Notes: generated from the sequence alone by a model not told the origin. DNA of 64,000 bases from Arbacia lixula (GCA_963669155.1 OZ022579.1:20223821-20287820), one strand, 5' to 3'. Positions 39,001 to 54,300 are shown, numbered from the stretch's first letter. Made by a program: numbers and translations.

Positions 39001-42000
39001 CCGTCCTTCCCTACCTCCGCCATCACTTGCCCTGAGAGATGCAAATCTGCACGTAGTCATGCAAATAATCACAGGAGATACTAGAACAATGTGAATGAAT
39101 CCCCACAGTGTCCAAGCAATCTATATAGGATTTTCCCTCTGATTTCACAACAGTATGAACGCATCACATGACACAATTAGGGCTGGGAAAATGTACATGT
39201 ACATTCTCACAATGGTATGGAAGCCATGTAGAATTATTGGATGGTACACTGCACAATAACAATGGCCATGGCCAGTGAAGAAGAAAATGGTCTTCACAAT
39301 GACAATAATACTAGTACCATACTACCTGGGTATACTGTTGATCTTTGCAGTTATTCAACCTTCCTTGATGAAACAAAGACTCTTCACTCTTCTTGAAGTT
39401 TCCCAGGGATTTTTTCATTGTGTTACAGTAGTAATACTACCATAGGTAATATGGTATTTTATTTCAATTCTATTTACACACTGTATGAATTCATTAGCTG
39501 CATAACATCTGATTTTGATTATTTTTCTTGTGTATAAACAAATATGATTTTCTCACAGTAGGAGTAATAACACATACTTTCAACCTTACATTGATTATTA
39601 TCTCATGTGAATGTGCTGAGCCTGGGAAGAGATTACCTATGACCTCACACACCTCACACATACATACATATACGCAATGTTCCACATGATAAATAGTTGT
39701 TTGTCCTGGGTGGGGCTTTTATGAACATTGCAACAGCTCATTACAAACATTGTGACATTCATGCTCAACACATGCTTGGATCACAGAATATGAGAAGCTA
39801 AATGCCATGATAAAGAGTAGATTCATTCAAAAGCAGAAACATCATATGCATGATAGCAGATATTGATGGAAATTGAAGAAAAATGCAACAAGCAATTTAA
39901 AAAGGATTTGACAAGTTTGTTAAAAATCTATATAATGTGCTCTGGATCTTGCAATACATGTAAATCCACAGTAGAAAATGATTGCATGCCCTGCTTGAAT
40001 TTACTGCACCACCAATCTAAACAGTATCAGTCTCATTTTTCATATTGTTTTTACTTTCTTTAAATGACATGTTCCATAATTGTGCACCATGCATCGAGCA
40101 CAGATCTCTGACAAAAAGTGAAATTCTGCCCTATCGAGCAGCATGTAAAACAGATTTTTGGATATCCACCCTGCTTGTAAGCAATATCTTTGGGACATAC
40201 CGTACTTAAAATGATTTCAATTGCCTGTCAGGGCAAGTTCTATGTGTCAACACAACGGCAATTGAACCTTTGATCTCAGTCCCCAGTTCTATAAAGCAAA
40301 TTCACGGCACCATCAACAGTGAGAGACAGTCAATATTGCACAGACACAACTGTACATTACTCTTTGTTCCCTGTAGTCAATATGTCATCTTCATTGTGTG
40401 CGGTCTCTATTGTACAAATCATATTCCCTGCTCAGCCATCTTCTCGTGTCATTGTACATGCATGTGTACAAGAATTGATCTCCATTTTTATTTAAAGAAC
40501 ATATTGGACTGGTACATGTAAACTGTATATGTATTATCTGGCATGATAGACATCATTGACAAATGTACATGTGCACTGTACGAAACTGCACAAAATTTAG
40601 ACCTGTAACTTATATATTCATTTTTCATTACAAATTGGCATTATTTGTTTAATTCCAAACCAACTTCCATTAAACAGTGTGGAATGTCAGAGAATGAATG
40701 TGCCAATGTAATTAGGTATGCTGTATCAGACTCAAAATGTTATGGTACAAATATCATACAGTCTTTAAATATAGACTATGGTCACTATAAGATGAAGGGC
40801 TTCAAATGAAAAAGGGTTGGTTTCTTACTTTTCCTGAAAATGTTTAAGTAGTAGAGCTACATGTGTGTCAGTTAAATTTCATACACCTTATCACGAGAGT
40901 ATACTGCTGCTTCATGTCGAGTTACAGTGTTTTTGCAAATGGGCCACACTTCTTTTAAACTTTCTGAACTCAATGCCATGTATATGTATAGTACTGGTGC
41001 GATGCTGTGTATGCTTCCCACACAAAGTTTCTCAAATGTCATAACAAAGGCCTTTGAAGTGCAACCATGTACATAGACAGAGCTGAATACAAATACTATG
41101 ATAACGGGTTGATAATTACAATTTAGCAGCTAAAAGGTGAGTGAAACATGAATTTCCATACGCACATTTAAATAAATCACAGGGTGTCCCTTTTGAATGT
41201 CAAAAAATAAAATTTAAGTAAATACACTAAACACCACGGAAAATGGAAGAAGATACTGTATCAGAACTTCCCTCTCAATAATAGAACTGAAAAGTGACTT
41301 TAAGCTAAGTTTTCATGATAGCTAGATTTTGAGGTTTCAGTTGGGTCGTCCGAATCCTATAGCCTGGAGACCAGAGACCGATCAGTCAGCTTCACAATGC
41401 ATGCGTTCAATGGGAGCAATGCCTGAATCACTCGCTGACAGAGACAATATGATTACGAATGTAGACTATGGTTGGTGCGTTTCAAATGGAAACAAGGATA
41501 GTTTGTCACTTATCCTGAAAATGCTTGTGAAGCTATGATTGTGAGTGATCAAAGACGTTATTGTTAAGGTATACTGCTGATTCCTGCCAAGTTTCATGAC
41601 TTTTGCAAATAGGACACCCTGTCTTTGATTTAGAAATGAATGTTCACAACAGCAACAGCACAATGAAGACATCGAAACTGGAGCTTTGCAGGGGATTTCC
41701 TGAGCTACAGGAGGTCTTGTTTTTGTGAGCAGTCATGATAGATGTGTGCTACTTGGTTCTGGTGGTGGTGGTGGTGGTGGTGGTGGGTATCAACACGCCC
41801 TTATCTTACCTTTCATAGTTACGAGGGGATTTCACCAGTGCACGTTTTCTGATACTGTAAGAGGGATAGAAAGAAATGCATTCCCATCTCTAAGGGCTTT
41901 TCTTGTACCGCTTTCCTACCAGTTTGAAACCTTTTGTTGAAGTGGTATACTCATATTGCCTTCATTCCGATATAGAAGTGGTAGTAATATACCACTAACC

Positions 42001-45000
42001 TTTCATACTACATTTGTGTAATGTTTTCACTGTTTCCCACATCCCTCTTTGACCCCAACACAATGCAGAATCATGAAGTATTCATGAATCAATAAAATAT
42101 TTTTCAATGTTGAAGAGAAAGTGAACAGAATAAATGTAGTTTTCAAACTTGTACAATGTACGGAAAGAAAACTATACAAATATTTAATACACTCACTTGA
42201 AATATTGATAAGAAATATATGGAAAGGGACTAGGTCTATTATTATTATTAGCCTTATAGACCTACACAAGTTTACAACCACATTCTACATTGTCAGAGGT
42301 AAACTAAAGAGTACAATGTATAAGTACATTTTATAGGAAACAGTACACTGTAGAAACGATGGACAAATATGAAATAAATTTGGAACAAAAAAACAAGACT
42401 GTTCAAAAAATAAGAACAGGCGGGAAAGATAAAAAATATCCACCACATAGAAGCAGGAAGATATCACCACAAGAGCTCATGATGCCACATAGCATAAATG
42501 AGGTATTTCTTCCACCCCCCCCCCCCCCCAAATACTTACATGCTAAAAATCACCAGAATCAAATTCTCATTTAAGAAATATCCCTCATATGGGAAGCACT
42601 AAACATCCAATAAAAAATCACCACAAGGCATTACGAAAGCACTGAAAACATGCGCACTGGTATGTTCTTCATACCAGCAAAATACATTTGTATAATATAT
42701 TTACCTAAACATGTAGCCATTACAATGGACACTATTGGGTGGATATAAATGGGAGACAAAATTTAATGTTACATAATGATACAGTCAAGCTACATTTATA
42801 TTTTCATTATCCATGTACTTCTCTTTTCAAGAAGATCTGATTGTTTCTGTGATGAAGATGTGTATATATATATATATACATACAGACATGTAGTCACACA
42901 TGTATGCACGCATACATGTATATACAAAGAAAGAAAATATGTATGACTGAAAACAAATTGTTGGTTAATGATGCAGCTTACACTGTACTTAATTCTTGAT
43001 TCAAATAGTAATGCAAATTAACCACATGATTGTTGAAAGGTTATGACAATAGCAAGTCAGAGGCTATTAATACACTTCAGGTAAAAACGTATGTACAGTA
43101 ATAAAATCATCTGATCTTGAGAGAGACAGTGCGTTCACTTCCTGGTTTAAAATAAATTCAACCACATAGTAAACAAAGCAATTCAACAATACATTCATAC
43201 AGCACGTCATGCCATATCCTGGCTAAGATTACAGTACACAAATATGTAAGAGTACACACACACCTACACTGTGTACCGTCATTACTAGCCAACCTCCCTA
43301 TTTGCATTATTATTAACAATGCAGTAATTTATACTGAGTGTGAGTATTGATGTGTTTGTATTTTTACTCCCACTCCACAAACAATCCTTGACGCTACATG
43401 ACAGCCCAGTGAGCCCAATACACTAAGCAATCAAGCTAATGGTTTTTTCACAGTGCATCCTTGCCAGAGGAAAAATTCTATCTAGTTGTGTCTTGAGTAC
43501 AATTTAACATTCTAATCTATTGGAGCAAAATCGCATGTAACTGCTGTATAATGTACTTGATCACAACAAACCAGTTTACTAACATTTCAAATTTTATGCA
43601 TACCAGTTTAACAAAGGTTGCCCCTGACAACCGGAAAGCTTGCCAGCTTTGCCCGACATAGCAACAACTAATGTATGCAAAGTGGATTCCAAGTACTGAA
43701 ATACCATTGTTAGGTACAGATAATGGAATAACTCGTTACTAGGCCCCAAGGGAGGAAACATCCATAAATTTGACTACATTAGTAAACCGGTTTATTTCAA
43801 TACATGTACGCCTACAGTACATCTAAAAATAGGGTCACACAAAAAGAACTGTAATAGTTGTTTTTCTCACTCAGTCATTTATGATTAATTGAGACTAATT
43901 CATAGCCATCACAAAATGAACTAAAATTCTCTAATTTCCATTGGCATGAAGAGCCAATGGAGGTTTCAAGGTCTGGCAATGTAAGGATTAACTCTCTTAT
44001 TACCATTGGCATGAAGATGTGTAGTGAGCCAATGGGGTTTTCAAGGCATGGTAATTAATGTAAGGGATAAATGGCCTCCTCCTGAGTGCTCATGAGTTGC
44101 TCATGCATCAAAATAATGTTGGTGAAATGAAGTGGGAGAGGCTGCATAAAAGAATGTCACTGTATGCTGTTTGAGACATGTGATGTCATCAAACTCCAAG
44201 CATGCCCCTCTTTGCCCTATGTGTGTAATGCCATTAACAGTGATAAAATCTTCAGCATGTACAAAATATCATAAGAAGCCTCATGTCATCAGCAGTACAT
44301 GTATACACTCACTCTATATAGATTGCATGCATGCAATTATTTTAACTAAAGGCATAATCTACTCAAAGATGCAATTGGTTTCCTTACGATACATTCAAGT
44401 GTACATTCAATTTGTAAGAAGGTAGAGAAAGATGGATACATGTTCATGTACATGCCAGTACCTATCATCGACTTAAAATGACAGAAGGAAACTTCATGAG
44501 TATTATTAAAGGAAAAATCATTCTCTTTCACTGGACATGTTATGTTATCATTATCAAAATGTTTCTTAAAACGAAGGATAACAACAAAAAATATTAGTTT
44601 ACAATAGCACAAACACACCCAGGCAAACATGCACAGCAAGAGATAAAAATTAACACAATATTAGTCAACTAAGTTGTGTACATGCTAACAGAAAAAGAGG
44701 GGTTAATGAAAATCACATTTGACAGATAAATAATACGTAAATAAGTTACATGAACCAGAGCAATCTAGAGTAAGAAGACAAAAAGTATTAGAAGGAAAAG
44801 GGTAAGTGGCTGTAGTTTTCAACCATTTAACCAAAAAAAGCATTTTAAAACCACTTGTGGGATCCTGGTGTGTATCCTGTGATAATTTTCACATACAATT
44901 AAGTTCCCTTCTCATTTGGGAATGAGAAGGGAAGAAAGGGAAGAAAGGGAAGAAAGGGAAGGACCTGCAGTTTTAAACCGTAGTATATTTTGTCCAGTTC

Positions 45001-48000
45001 AGCATGAATCATGATGCTTTAGCCTAAAAAGCATCATGTTTCATGCTGAACTGGACAAAATATACTGTGGTTTAAAACTGCAGGTCCTTCCCTTTCTTGC
45101 ATTTCCCTTTCCCTATGCCAATTCCTTTGAGCTGTAGTGTACATGTGTTAACCAGCCCCCAAAATCCAACTGCAGAATATGTTTCCTTCCACCTTTTTTT
45201 GTTGACTTATCATCCCAGTTGACCCCAAACTGCAATTTTGGTCAAAGTTTCTTTTCACTATGTCATAAGCTTCGGCATTGTTTCATAACATATCAAAGAA
45301 AAATATAAAAGATTCTGAGCACAGCTGATTAAGAGGATTACAAATTTGTGTTAGTAACACACCCATGCAAATAAATACAGTAAAGCATAAAGAAGAACCA
45401 CAACATGGGTAGATATTAAAGGTATTGAAGTTAGAAGGAGGGGGTGGTAACAATGGGATGCACTGCAAGCTAGATATGAGCAAGGTACCATTTAAGATGA
45501 TGGTTATGATGGACGTGTGACCACACATCTTTCTTGGACATGAAGGGCTTCCGAGAGTCGTAAGGAGACAGGCTGTGGGGAGGAGAGACAAGGAGACGAG
45601 CAGGGGAGAGGAGAGGAGAACAAAACATCACATCACTCTTTGGTTTGCTTCACAATGTTAGATTGAGAAAGGAAGATCATTCTTCAAAACAAAGCACTTT
45701 AACTACCACCAGAAATGGTTGATTGAACAGATGAAAGAACACACAAAGTCGTGCCATCACTCTCCGAATAGTTGAACTACAGTAACCACAACTAACAGAA
45801 ATACATCTGATATTATGTCAATATCTATCATTAATTCATTAAAAATATGTCATTGAAAATATGATTAACAGATTGTTAACATGTAAACCCTACAAAGCAT
45901 ATGCATGGCATATGCATAAATTATGAAATATCTTTTCACCATTCATTTTTGCACAACAGAAGCAACATCAATTCTCCAGTGTACATGTAAATCACATTTT
46001 CATTACACATGTCTTTCTAACTGGAAGAACCAACGGCATGCCCGCATCGAGATACGTACATGTCCATGTAGGTAGGTACAATTATTCGCACAGCTTACCA
46101 ATATTAAAGGAAACCTCAACCAAAATAATAAATCAATATATGCTGAAAGATCAAAATTCATCCTTCATAAGACCAGTAAAGCCTCACCAAAAAGTCTGAG
46201 AGAGACATAAACATTCCTAGCAAAATGAACGCTCATTGTGCGGCGCCACTTTCTTGAACTTCTGCGATGGTATGACGTACTAGATGTACATGTTCTTGCT
46301 CAATCATTGATTTGATTGGGCAATGTTCCAATCCAAGAGTTATTCTAAATGAACTTTTGGGGGCAGGTTTTTCTGGGGAAATGTGTCTAATTAAAATAGC
46401 TCTCTAAATGTAGACAGAATCCTGAGAAAGAATAACCATGTAAGATGAAACTACCGGCGTAATTCATTAGGAAAACCATTCTAGCCTGTTATTGTTGATA
46501 ATATGAAAATACGAACTGTGACAAAATCTAAATTTAGCACTGAATTAAATCAGACCTTATGGTGGCAGGCATCTGCAATCATACCTCCAAGCCACAACTA
46601 ACATTTAAACCAATATTAGCTATACAAACGACTACTATAGTCGTATTCATATCCCAACGTTTGCTAAGAGTAATTCATTCTGGGGGAATCCATCTCACTT
46701 TGTGTGGCTTGCCCACACTCTCTCGGCCAGAGAAACGTGAGATGGAGTTACCATAGCAACCAGCTGCGTGTGATGCTGCTGCTGCCAGTGGGATCGTATG
46801 ACAGTGGTCTATATATGAGAGGAGAGGAGTGCAGTCGCTGGAGGAAACTGAGATGTGCATTATACCGAAACAACAACACCGCATACCGTCTGTGTTCATG
46901 GTCAGGGGTGGAACGCCACAAGTCCCTATTGATATCAAGCAGCCAAGATGAGCTGTGAAGTTGCATTTATTCAGTGTGCAATGTGGCTGCTTCTCTCCGC
47001 TGCTCATCATGATATTCCATAGCCTGGATTTCAGGCTGTTGGGGCATTTCTAAACCAAACTATTTAATACAGCAGTGGCAGTGTAGCACTAAAATTAGTG
47101 GACGAAAGCATTGCGTCGATGCACTCTAATGCCACTAAATCGCATCATGTTTTCCATGAAACCCGGGTGAAGTGTTTTAGCAGAATTGCGCTATCTCGCT
47201 CAAAATAACTCCAAATAACAAAATCTTAACGTGGTGTTACAGGAAAGAGTTTTTCTCATTTGTAAAATAACATTTTTTTGTGTTTCATATCATAAAACAT
47301 TATGGAAATACGGATGAAACATAGCACTTAATTTTTTTAAATCCTGATTGCTCCAACACGCAAATTCGTGGGGAGTCAGTCTTGGATCTAAACTCTAGTA
47401 ACATGTCAATCATTTCAAGACTCATTGCGTGGCAGACTTGTGGCGGGACAAAATAGAAACCTCTTCACTCGTTCAATCAAATCACAAATATATTCATTAA
47501 AAAAAAAGTACTGTGTCATATTTATTGAAAATTCATATGTAATGTGATGCGATATGTCTCCAACCAATGGTGAAAGTTACATGAGTTTTGATGGAAATAT
47601 AATGGAGATATGTGATGATGATTTTTCTGAGATTTCATTTCTCCAATCCGCACAAGTGCATTTTGTCCATTGAAAATTCAACATGATACGCCCCTTTTCA
47701 TCGTTTTAATTATCGTGCTACGCCGAAACTGTCAGGGGAAGCATTGAAAATCCACAGGCACTGACACTGTCACATCTGGCATGCTACTTATACTCAGACC
47801 CAGAACTTCATGACCTGTACCTCTGAGTGATTTGATCACTGGAAAGATCGTCAAAATAACCCTCCTCTTTCCATTACACTCTCTCTTCCCCTTTCCCTCA
47901 AGGTTAACAGTACACAAAAATAGTTGGCAAAACCAAAAGCTGCTACAGCAATTCATGTTCAGTAACTAAATGCATCTTGAAAGGTAAACATCTATTTTGT

Positions 48001-51000
48001 TTATTGTTTCATTTGGGTGTGGGCTAGGCAGAATAGTGTCTCCTGTTCAAAGCTATTGCAAATGAGCTGCATCCTACGAGATACATGTAAGTAACTCTCA
48101 AAGATGGCTCAAATTGAGAGATACAAAAAGTGGATTCTGCTCTTGGTAAGCTGAGCAATAATCTCCATCATGGTCCAAGAAAGAAAAGAAAAAGACACAA
48201 TTTCATCCAAGAAGGTCAATTTCTGCAAGTACAGATTTCATGGGATAATCCTACTGGACTATTCAATCATTAATGCATGAATTCTACTGTGATGTAAAAA
48301 CAGACAATTTCACACAAGGTCTCCTGCAAGTACAGAGTTTATAGGATAAACCCACTGAATTATTCAGTCACGAACACATGTATGACTTCTACTATAAAGT
48401 AACAAAACAAAAATGATTTCACACAGGAAGGTCTACTTCTGCAACTGCAGAGTGGATAGGACAAACCCAATGAAATATTCAGTCACTCATGAATGCATGA
48501 ATTCCACTATAAAGTCCTCCTTCAAACATGATTACCCTTGTGTGAAGTATTAAACATGCAACTAATCCAACAAATTCAAATTCAAACTGTAAAATCCAAA
48601 TATCTTTAGAAACGTACTTATATTTTCAGACAAATGACTCTGCAATGTAGATTTTTTGTGTTTACTCGAGCAGAATCATTTCGGAGAGTGGGATGGTTCC
48701 CAAATACATGTAAACAAACACCATCATCTATTCTTGGAATCACCCAGAGCTTCTCTGCAGGAAACGAAGACTAAAGTTCACAGCTGAGGAAGGTTCTGTG
48801 GACAAACAACCTGTTCCCTGGAGAACCAGACCAGCCATTCTCCATTCTTCCTCTCAACTCCTACATCAAGATGTAAAGTGGGCGATGATATGAACCCAAC
48901 CCACAGAGAGGGATACTTCTAAATATTGTGATTCTACCTGGCTTCAAGGGGAACAAGAAGTGAAGTAGCAAGGGATTGCATTCCCTTTGACACTCTGCAG
49001 TTATCACAATAAATGCTGGTACATACTATATAATGACGTAAATATGCATTTCTGAACCTATTGACAATGAATGATCTTCGTCAGTGCAAACACAATATCT
49101 ACTGGAAATATGCATTTTTGGACCTGTCAACAGTGCATTTTTGAACCGTTACTACTTTGGTGAAATACAAAAGAAAATGCTTACTTGCCCTGTACCTACA
49201 TCTTAATGTACACTACAGTTCAAAGGAATTGGCATAGGGAAAGGGAAAGGGAAGAAAGGGAAGGAGCCGCAGTTTTAAACCGCGGTATATTTTGTCTAGT
49301 TCAGCATGAAACATGATGCTTTTTAGACTTTTTAGGCTAAAAAGTTAGAATGTAAAACCAATTAATTGTACTTGCATTTGCATTTGATTCTTTTTTGTTT
49401 AGATTGGATAGTAAGACGTCAAAGTAAAAATATCAACTAAAAATAAGTGGGCTTCTCCAGATGAAGGTGACGTGATTACAGACTTCTCAGGCACAAACCT
49501 ACATGTAGCAGAAACTGGCCTAATCATTTTACCTACTCTCAAGACACAAAAAGCTCACAAAAAATGAGGTTCAAACTTCTTAGAAATTCTCAAAATAGCA
49601 TGTCATTTTGCAAAATAGTAGGCCTTATCATAATTTTTCTTACTCTCATGGCACAAAAAGCCTACAAAAATGATGAGGTTACAATTTCCTAGAAATTCCC
49701 AAGATAGCAAGTAATTTTGCAAAATAGTAGGCTTCATACCACGGCAAAATAACAGTAATGCAGGACCGTGGAGAACGGAGATCAATCAAGGATTGAGAAT
49801 ACTACTGAAAGAAATTGTAGCAATCGGAGGAACAGTGCTCTACAGGAACCTGACCATACTGGTACACATGTACATCCTCCAGAGAGACAACCAGGTTATT
49901 TCCAAACTTTTGGAGAGATAAAGACTCATCTAAAGTTCATCTAAAGTGCAAGATTATTTTCTTGAAAAATACACAATTACAATCAGAAAGAGATGGAAGC
50001 CTATATGAAAAATAAAAAAATCATAACTTTCTGATTCTTTTATAGATTGTTGTCAAACCTTCACTAAAATGTTTCTTTCATGTTTTGCTTTTTTTAAAAC
50101 CAAAACTTCAGGGTGGACTCTTTGCATATTATTGTGTTCATTCTATACATATGCATAATATACAACGTAGATACATGTAGATGTATTCAGCACATATTTT
50201 ATGCAGATGACCTGGCCTGGCTTGCGGGCTGTTGGGTATTTCTACACCCAACTGTCATTAAAGGGGTTTGGCTACAGTAAACTTATCAAGAAACGTAAGA
50301 TATCCGTTGGACTCATGATGAACGTACAGAGTGGAACACGACGTTTCGCACGCAAACTGCAATCATTCTCGATTTCTTCTATAAGAAAATATGTCAGCAA
50401 CTCGTCTTAAAATATAACACTTTATTGTTTGGATCTGAAATGTCACAGAGACTAGGAGTCAGGCTACAGATAACCAAATCACTGAATAATACAATCATTC
50501 ACATTAAAATATCACCATAGAGAAGAGGTATGATCTTTTAACCCTTACACTACTAGGGCCTTGAAAACCCTATTGGTTTACTGCACATCTTCACGTCAAT
50601 GGTAATGAGGAGTCAAAATATCACCAGGACATGTGTGTAATATTGTTATACTGTTAATACTATTGCACAGCATAAAAATAGCCAAACTTACTTGTGGAGT
50701 ACATTGGTTGGTGTCTGTCTGTCGAAGATGGCTGTATCAGCCGAGTCTGAGAGGCTACTGGCATCATGGACCTCCACCTCGATGCCCGCATCATTCTCTC
50801 CAAAATCCTCAAAGTTTTCCTCTGACTTCTTGACGTCAAAGGCAGGGTATGTCTGGCCTGGGTTACTGTGAGAACTGTAAAGAAGAATTAATATCACAAT
50901 AACAAGCGCATACTTTTATTTATCTATTTAGGGATAACAAATACTAGTCACCAGAACAGGATGAAAGGATCAGCTGTAAACACATGCCGTCATTGACACT

Positions 51001-51191
51001 CACAATGATACAGTGTTATCAATCTGTCAATCATACATGTACATGTCTTCATATCAAATAGCTTAAATCAACAATCATGTAATCCCCATATATGATCATA
51101 CAGTAATCCTTTATTTTGGGATTTTCTGACCCAACAAAACCAACCAAATACATAGTACTAGTACTACTAACTACTGTTACTACTACTACTT

Positions 51192-51265
<74 letters not shown>

Positions 51266-51284
51266 GCTACTGCTACTGCTACTG

Positions 51285-51344
<60 letters not shown>

Positions 51345-54300
51345 TAACTACTACTACCACCACCACAACTACAACAACTACATGTTCTACCACTGCTACG
51401 ACTACTTCTACTACTTGTACAAACTACAATTAGGTACAGGTACAGCATTCCATTACAACACGCATGTTTACACACATTATGAAAAAAAAAACAAATGAAA
51501 AACTACATATTTATCTGTACATGTACATTTCATTTTTCTGAGCTTTATCTTGGAGAACATTTATCTGAAATGCACACATTCCATGCTCGCCAGCTGGCAA
51601 TCTTCACATGTATTGTTGACTGGACTGTGGTGTCATAGCAGTGCCATTGCCTCTACAAAAAATTCTTTGGATTATAAAGTAGTGTACTGCACATTAGGAT
51701 TATACACTATTATATCATGTTCATACGCATGTTGGCACCTGTTATTACATGCACTAGTGACTGGTACCCAGTATGACATGAATTAAAATGTGTTGAAACA
51801 TTCTGACCTAGGAATATCAATATTAATAAGAATATTAACCTGCCTTTTAATGTATATGACAACACCACTTTGGTACTCCACATGTACACTGTACGGAACG
51901 TAATACTCTGCCCTACTTTGACAAATGGAAGCAAGTAAAAAAAAAAAAAAGGGACTTTTCTTGTAATGAGCAAAATGTGTCAGTCATTTGCATAAATGCA
52001 ATACCACGTCATGTTAGATTGACGCCTCACATCAAGATAAATATTCCTTTTTCAAATTATGCCTGTATATAGGGAATGCTGAGTACAATCTAAAAATTAC
52101 ACCAACAACTCAAATTTAAGTATTTGTCACTAATTGCTTCCTTATGTCAAAGTATATGTACAGCAGTATTGACCTCACCACACTGTACGTCATAGTTCAT
52201 TTTTACTATACAACACTTTTCACAGCTTTTCACTTTTGTCAAAGTACATGTACAGCAGTATTAACCTCACTGTACTTCATAGTTCATTTTTACTGTACAA
52301 CGCTTTTCACAGCTTGCATGTATGATACCCTTCATGAATAATGCACCTACAGCTGTTTGCATATACATGTAGGTGACATCACAATGCATAGCGCTAACAA
52401 TGGGCGAGGTCCATTGAGTCACACTAGCAGAAATGTAGAAAATCAATACAAATTCTCAATCAATCCCTACATAAACTGAACGTGCAGATCTGATCTGCCA
52501 CTTAATGTGTGTTAACTCGCTCAGTTCCATAGGTAATAAACAGTGTTGTTATTGATATACAGGGCTGTTATTACTTGGAAATGAGAGGGTTCAACATAAA
52601 TATATATTGTTCGAGAATGCCTCAATGGCAAATTAGCAGTTAAAAGAAAAAACATATTGTACAAAATAAAAAATCATAACTGTTTATGTGTAAGCTAATA
52701 TAAAACGAATTCTAATTACAAGAACACCCACAAAATTCTCTTAAATAGACTGAAATGTTGATGTTCCTACAGTATGCTAAAACCATCATTGGCAATTGAG
52801 GCAACACACTTTAATATTAACTTTAATGTTGTCCAACAAATGCTGGCTTCAAAATTAACATCTGTACAATAAACATGTCAAATTGACAGCAATATGAACA
52901 TTCTTTCCAGAAATGCATACATACATGAACACAACTGAAATACAATCAAATCTGTCTCCAAGCACCATGCCAAGACAAGTGGGCTTTATAGACAGATGCA
53001 AACTGCTTTGAAGAGATTGAAGTTGAACGGTCTTTCAATACAGACAGGTGGTCTTAGTGGTATTTGTATGTAGGAACGACTGGAATGCATGTACAGTGTG
53101 TACCTTATCTTTCATTCAAGACGTGAACAGTTGTACAGTATAGAGGTGACAGATTCGGCCTCCTGTAATAACAGCACATCCATGAAATCCTATTCAACTA
53201 TCGATCATTTATATAATGTACATACAAACTGTATGAGTAGCATTCTTTCTCTTCTTGGTCAGCAGTATTCTGTATGCTCACTACGCTACTCTAAACAGAT
53301 CAATACATGCATTATTCACACTAGCAAATTTTCTTTTTGAAGGAATTGTCTCAAACTTTCCTTGAAAAAGATCAATACTTCACAACCTCAGAGGAAATCA
53401 ATAGCAGCACTTTGTACATACCCTCTTATCAACACAAGGGTCTGAGAAAACTATGAACCTTCTACTATAAAGAATCAATAAGTGAGCCAGACATATTTCC
53501 TCATAGACATTACAGTGTCCTCAAGGGAAAGGTCTACTCTGTTGCTTCAGCTTGAATCATTGTGAGTTTACTGTAAAGATGGGCCTTTCCACCATATTTA
53601 TACCATGGATAAATGCTGTCATTTCATACCATATCTTGTTCTTCTAGTATAGTACAGCCCACCTTCTGGTGTATTACGTACAATGAGAGGGGAAAAAGTG
53701 GCATCATCCAAATCCTTCACAACATTGTCATGAAATATCATCCAAATCATTCAAAACATTGTCATGAAATACAGGGAGAAGCATTTGATGAGTGTGATGT
53801 CATTCAAAAACATGTACATGTAACAGGGATGCTGTGCTGTGCAGAACAGTGAGTAGGGAAGATACCAGTACTCAATTGCCTGCACGTGCCTGATATACTG
53901 AATGAGCTGTTTTTTCTGCAACTTTTGATTTATCACTATATGTTGACAAATTTAACAACACAAAAAACTGTTCATTTTATTCTCTTCACACTTACTTGCA
54001 TATCAAGATAATGTAGTGGCACACATCAATGTATGTACAATGTACAATGTACGTTTTTTCCCAGGCTTTACGCATTATATGTGTATCTTGTAAAACCAGT
54101 AATTGTTATACTTTTCAAGCAACACAGAGCAAGGGCAAATTTAATATTGCAGCGCATCTAAAACCACCTTTAGCAGGCTAGACGCACAAGACGGTCAGGG
54201 AGTTTGGAGTTACTTGTATTGGCATTCAATTCGTGCTCATCTTGCATGCTGTGACACGTGCATAGCTGTCAGCCTTTTTTGTGGCTTCATGATAATGCAT

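Larger units (their letters stand above)
36626..41809 (-). other. FIP intron 4
   Basis: Contains a poly-G run (about 36768-36786), the perfect hairpin at 37873-37968, a family F element (41177-41624) and a GGT repeat (41761-41786). No additional exon was found. Confidence 0.6.
41855..50691 (-). other. FIP intron 3 (8.8 kb)
   Basis: Contains a TA alternation (42863-42880), a 75-bp duplication with CCATTGGCATGAAG (43925-44062; inverted relative at 50540-50605), two family B elements (44922-45139, 49211-49347), the candidate exon at 45489-45572, an X-box motif (46747-46760), a three-unit tandem repeat (48198-48530) and a two-unit tandem repeat (49527-49737). Confidence 0.6.

Noticed and set aside
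51049-51475. Frames of 100 or more codons of poly-Val, poly-Thr and poly-Ser
   Set aside because: They are translations of the TAC microsatellite.
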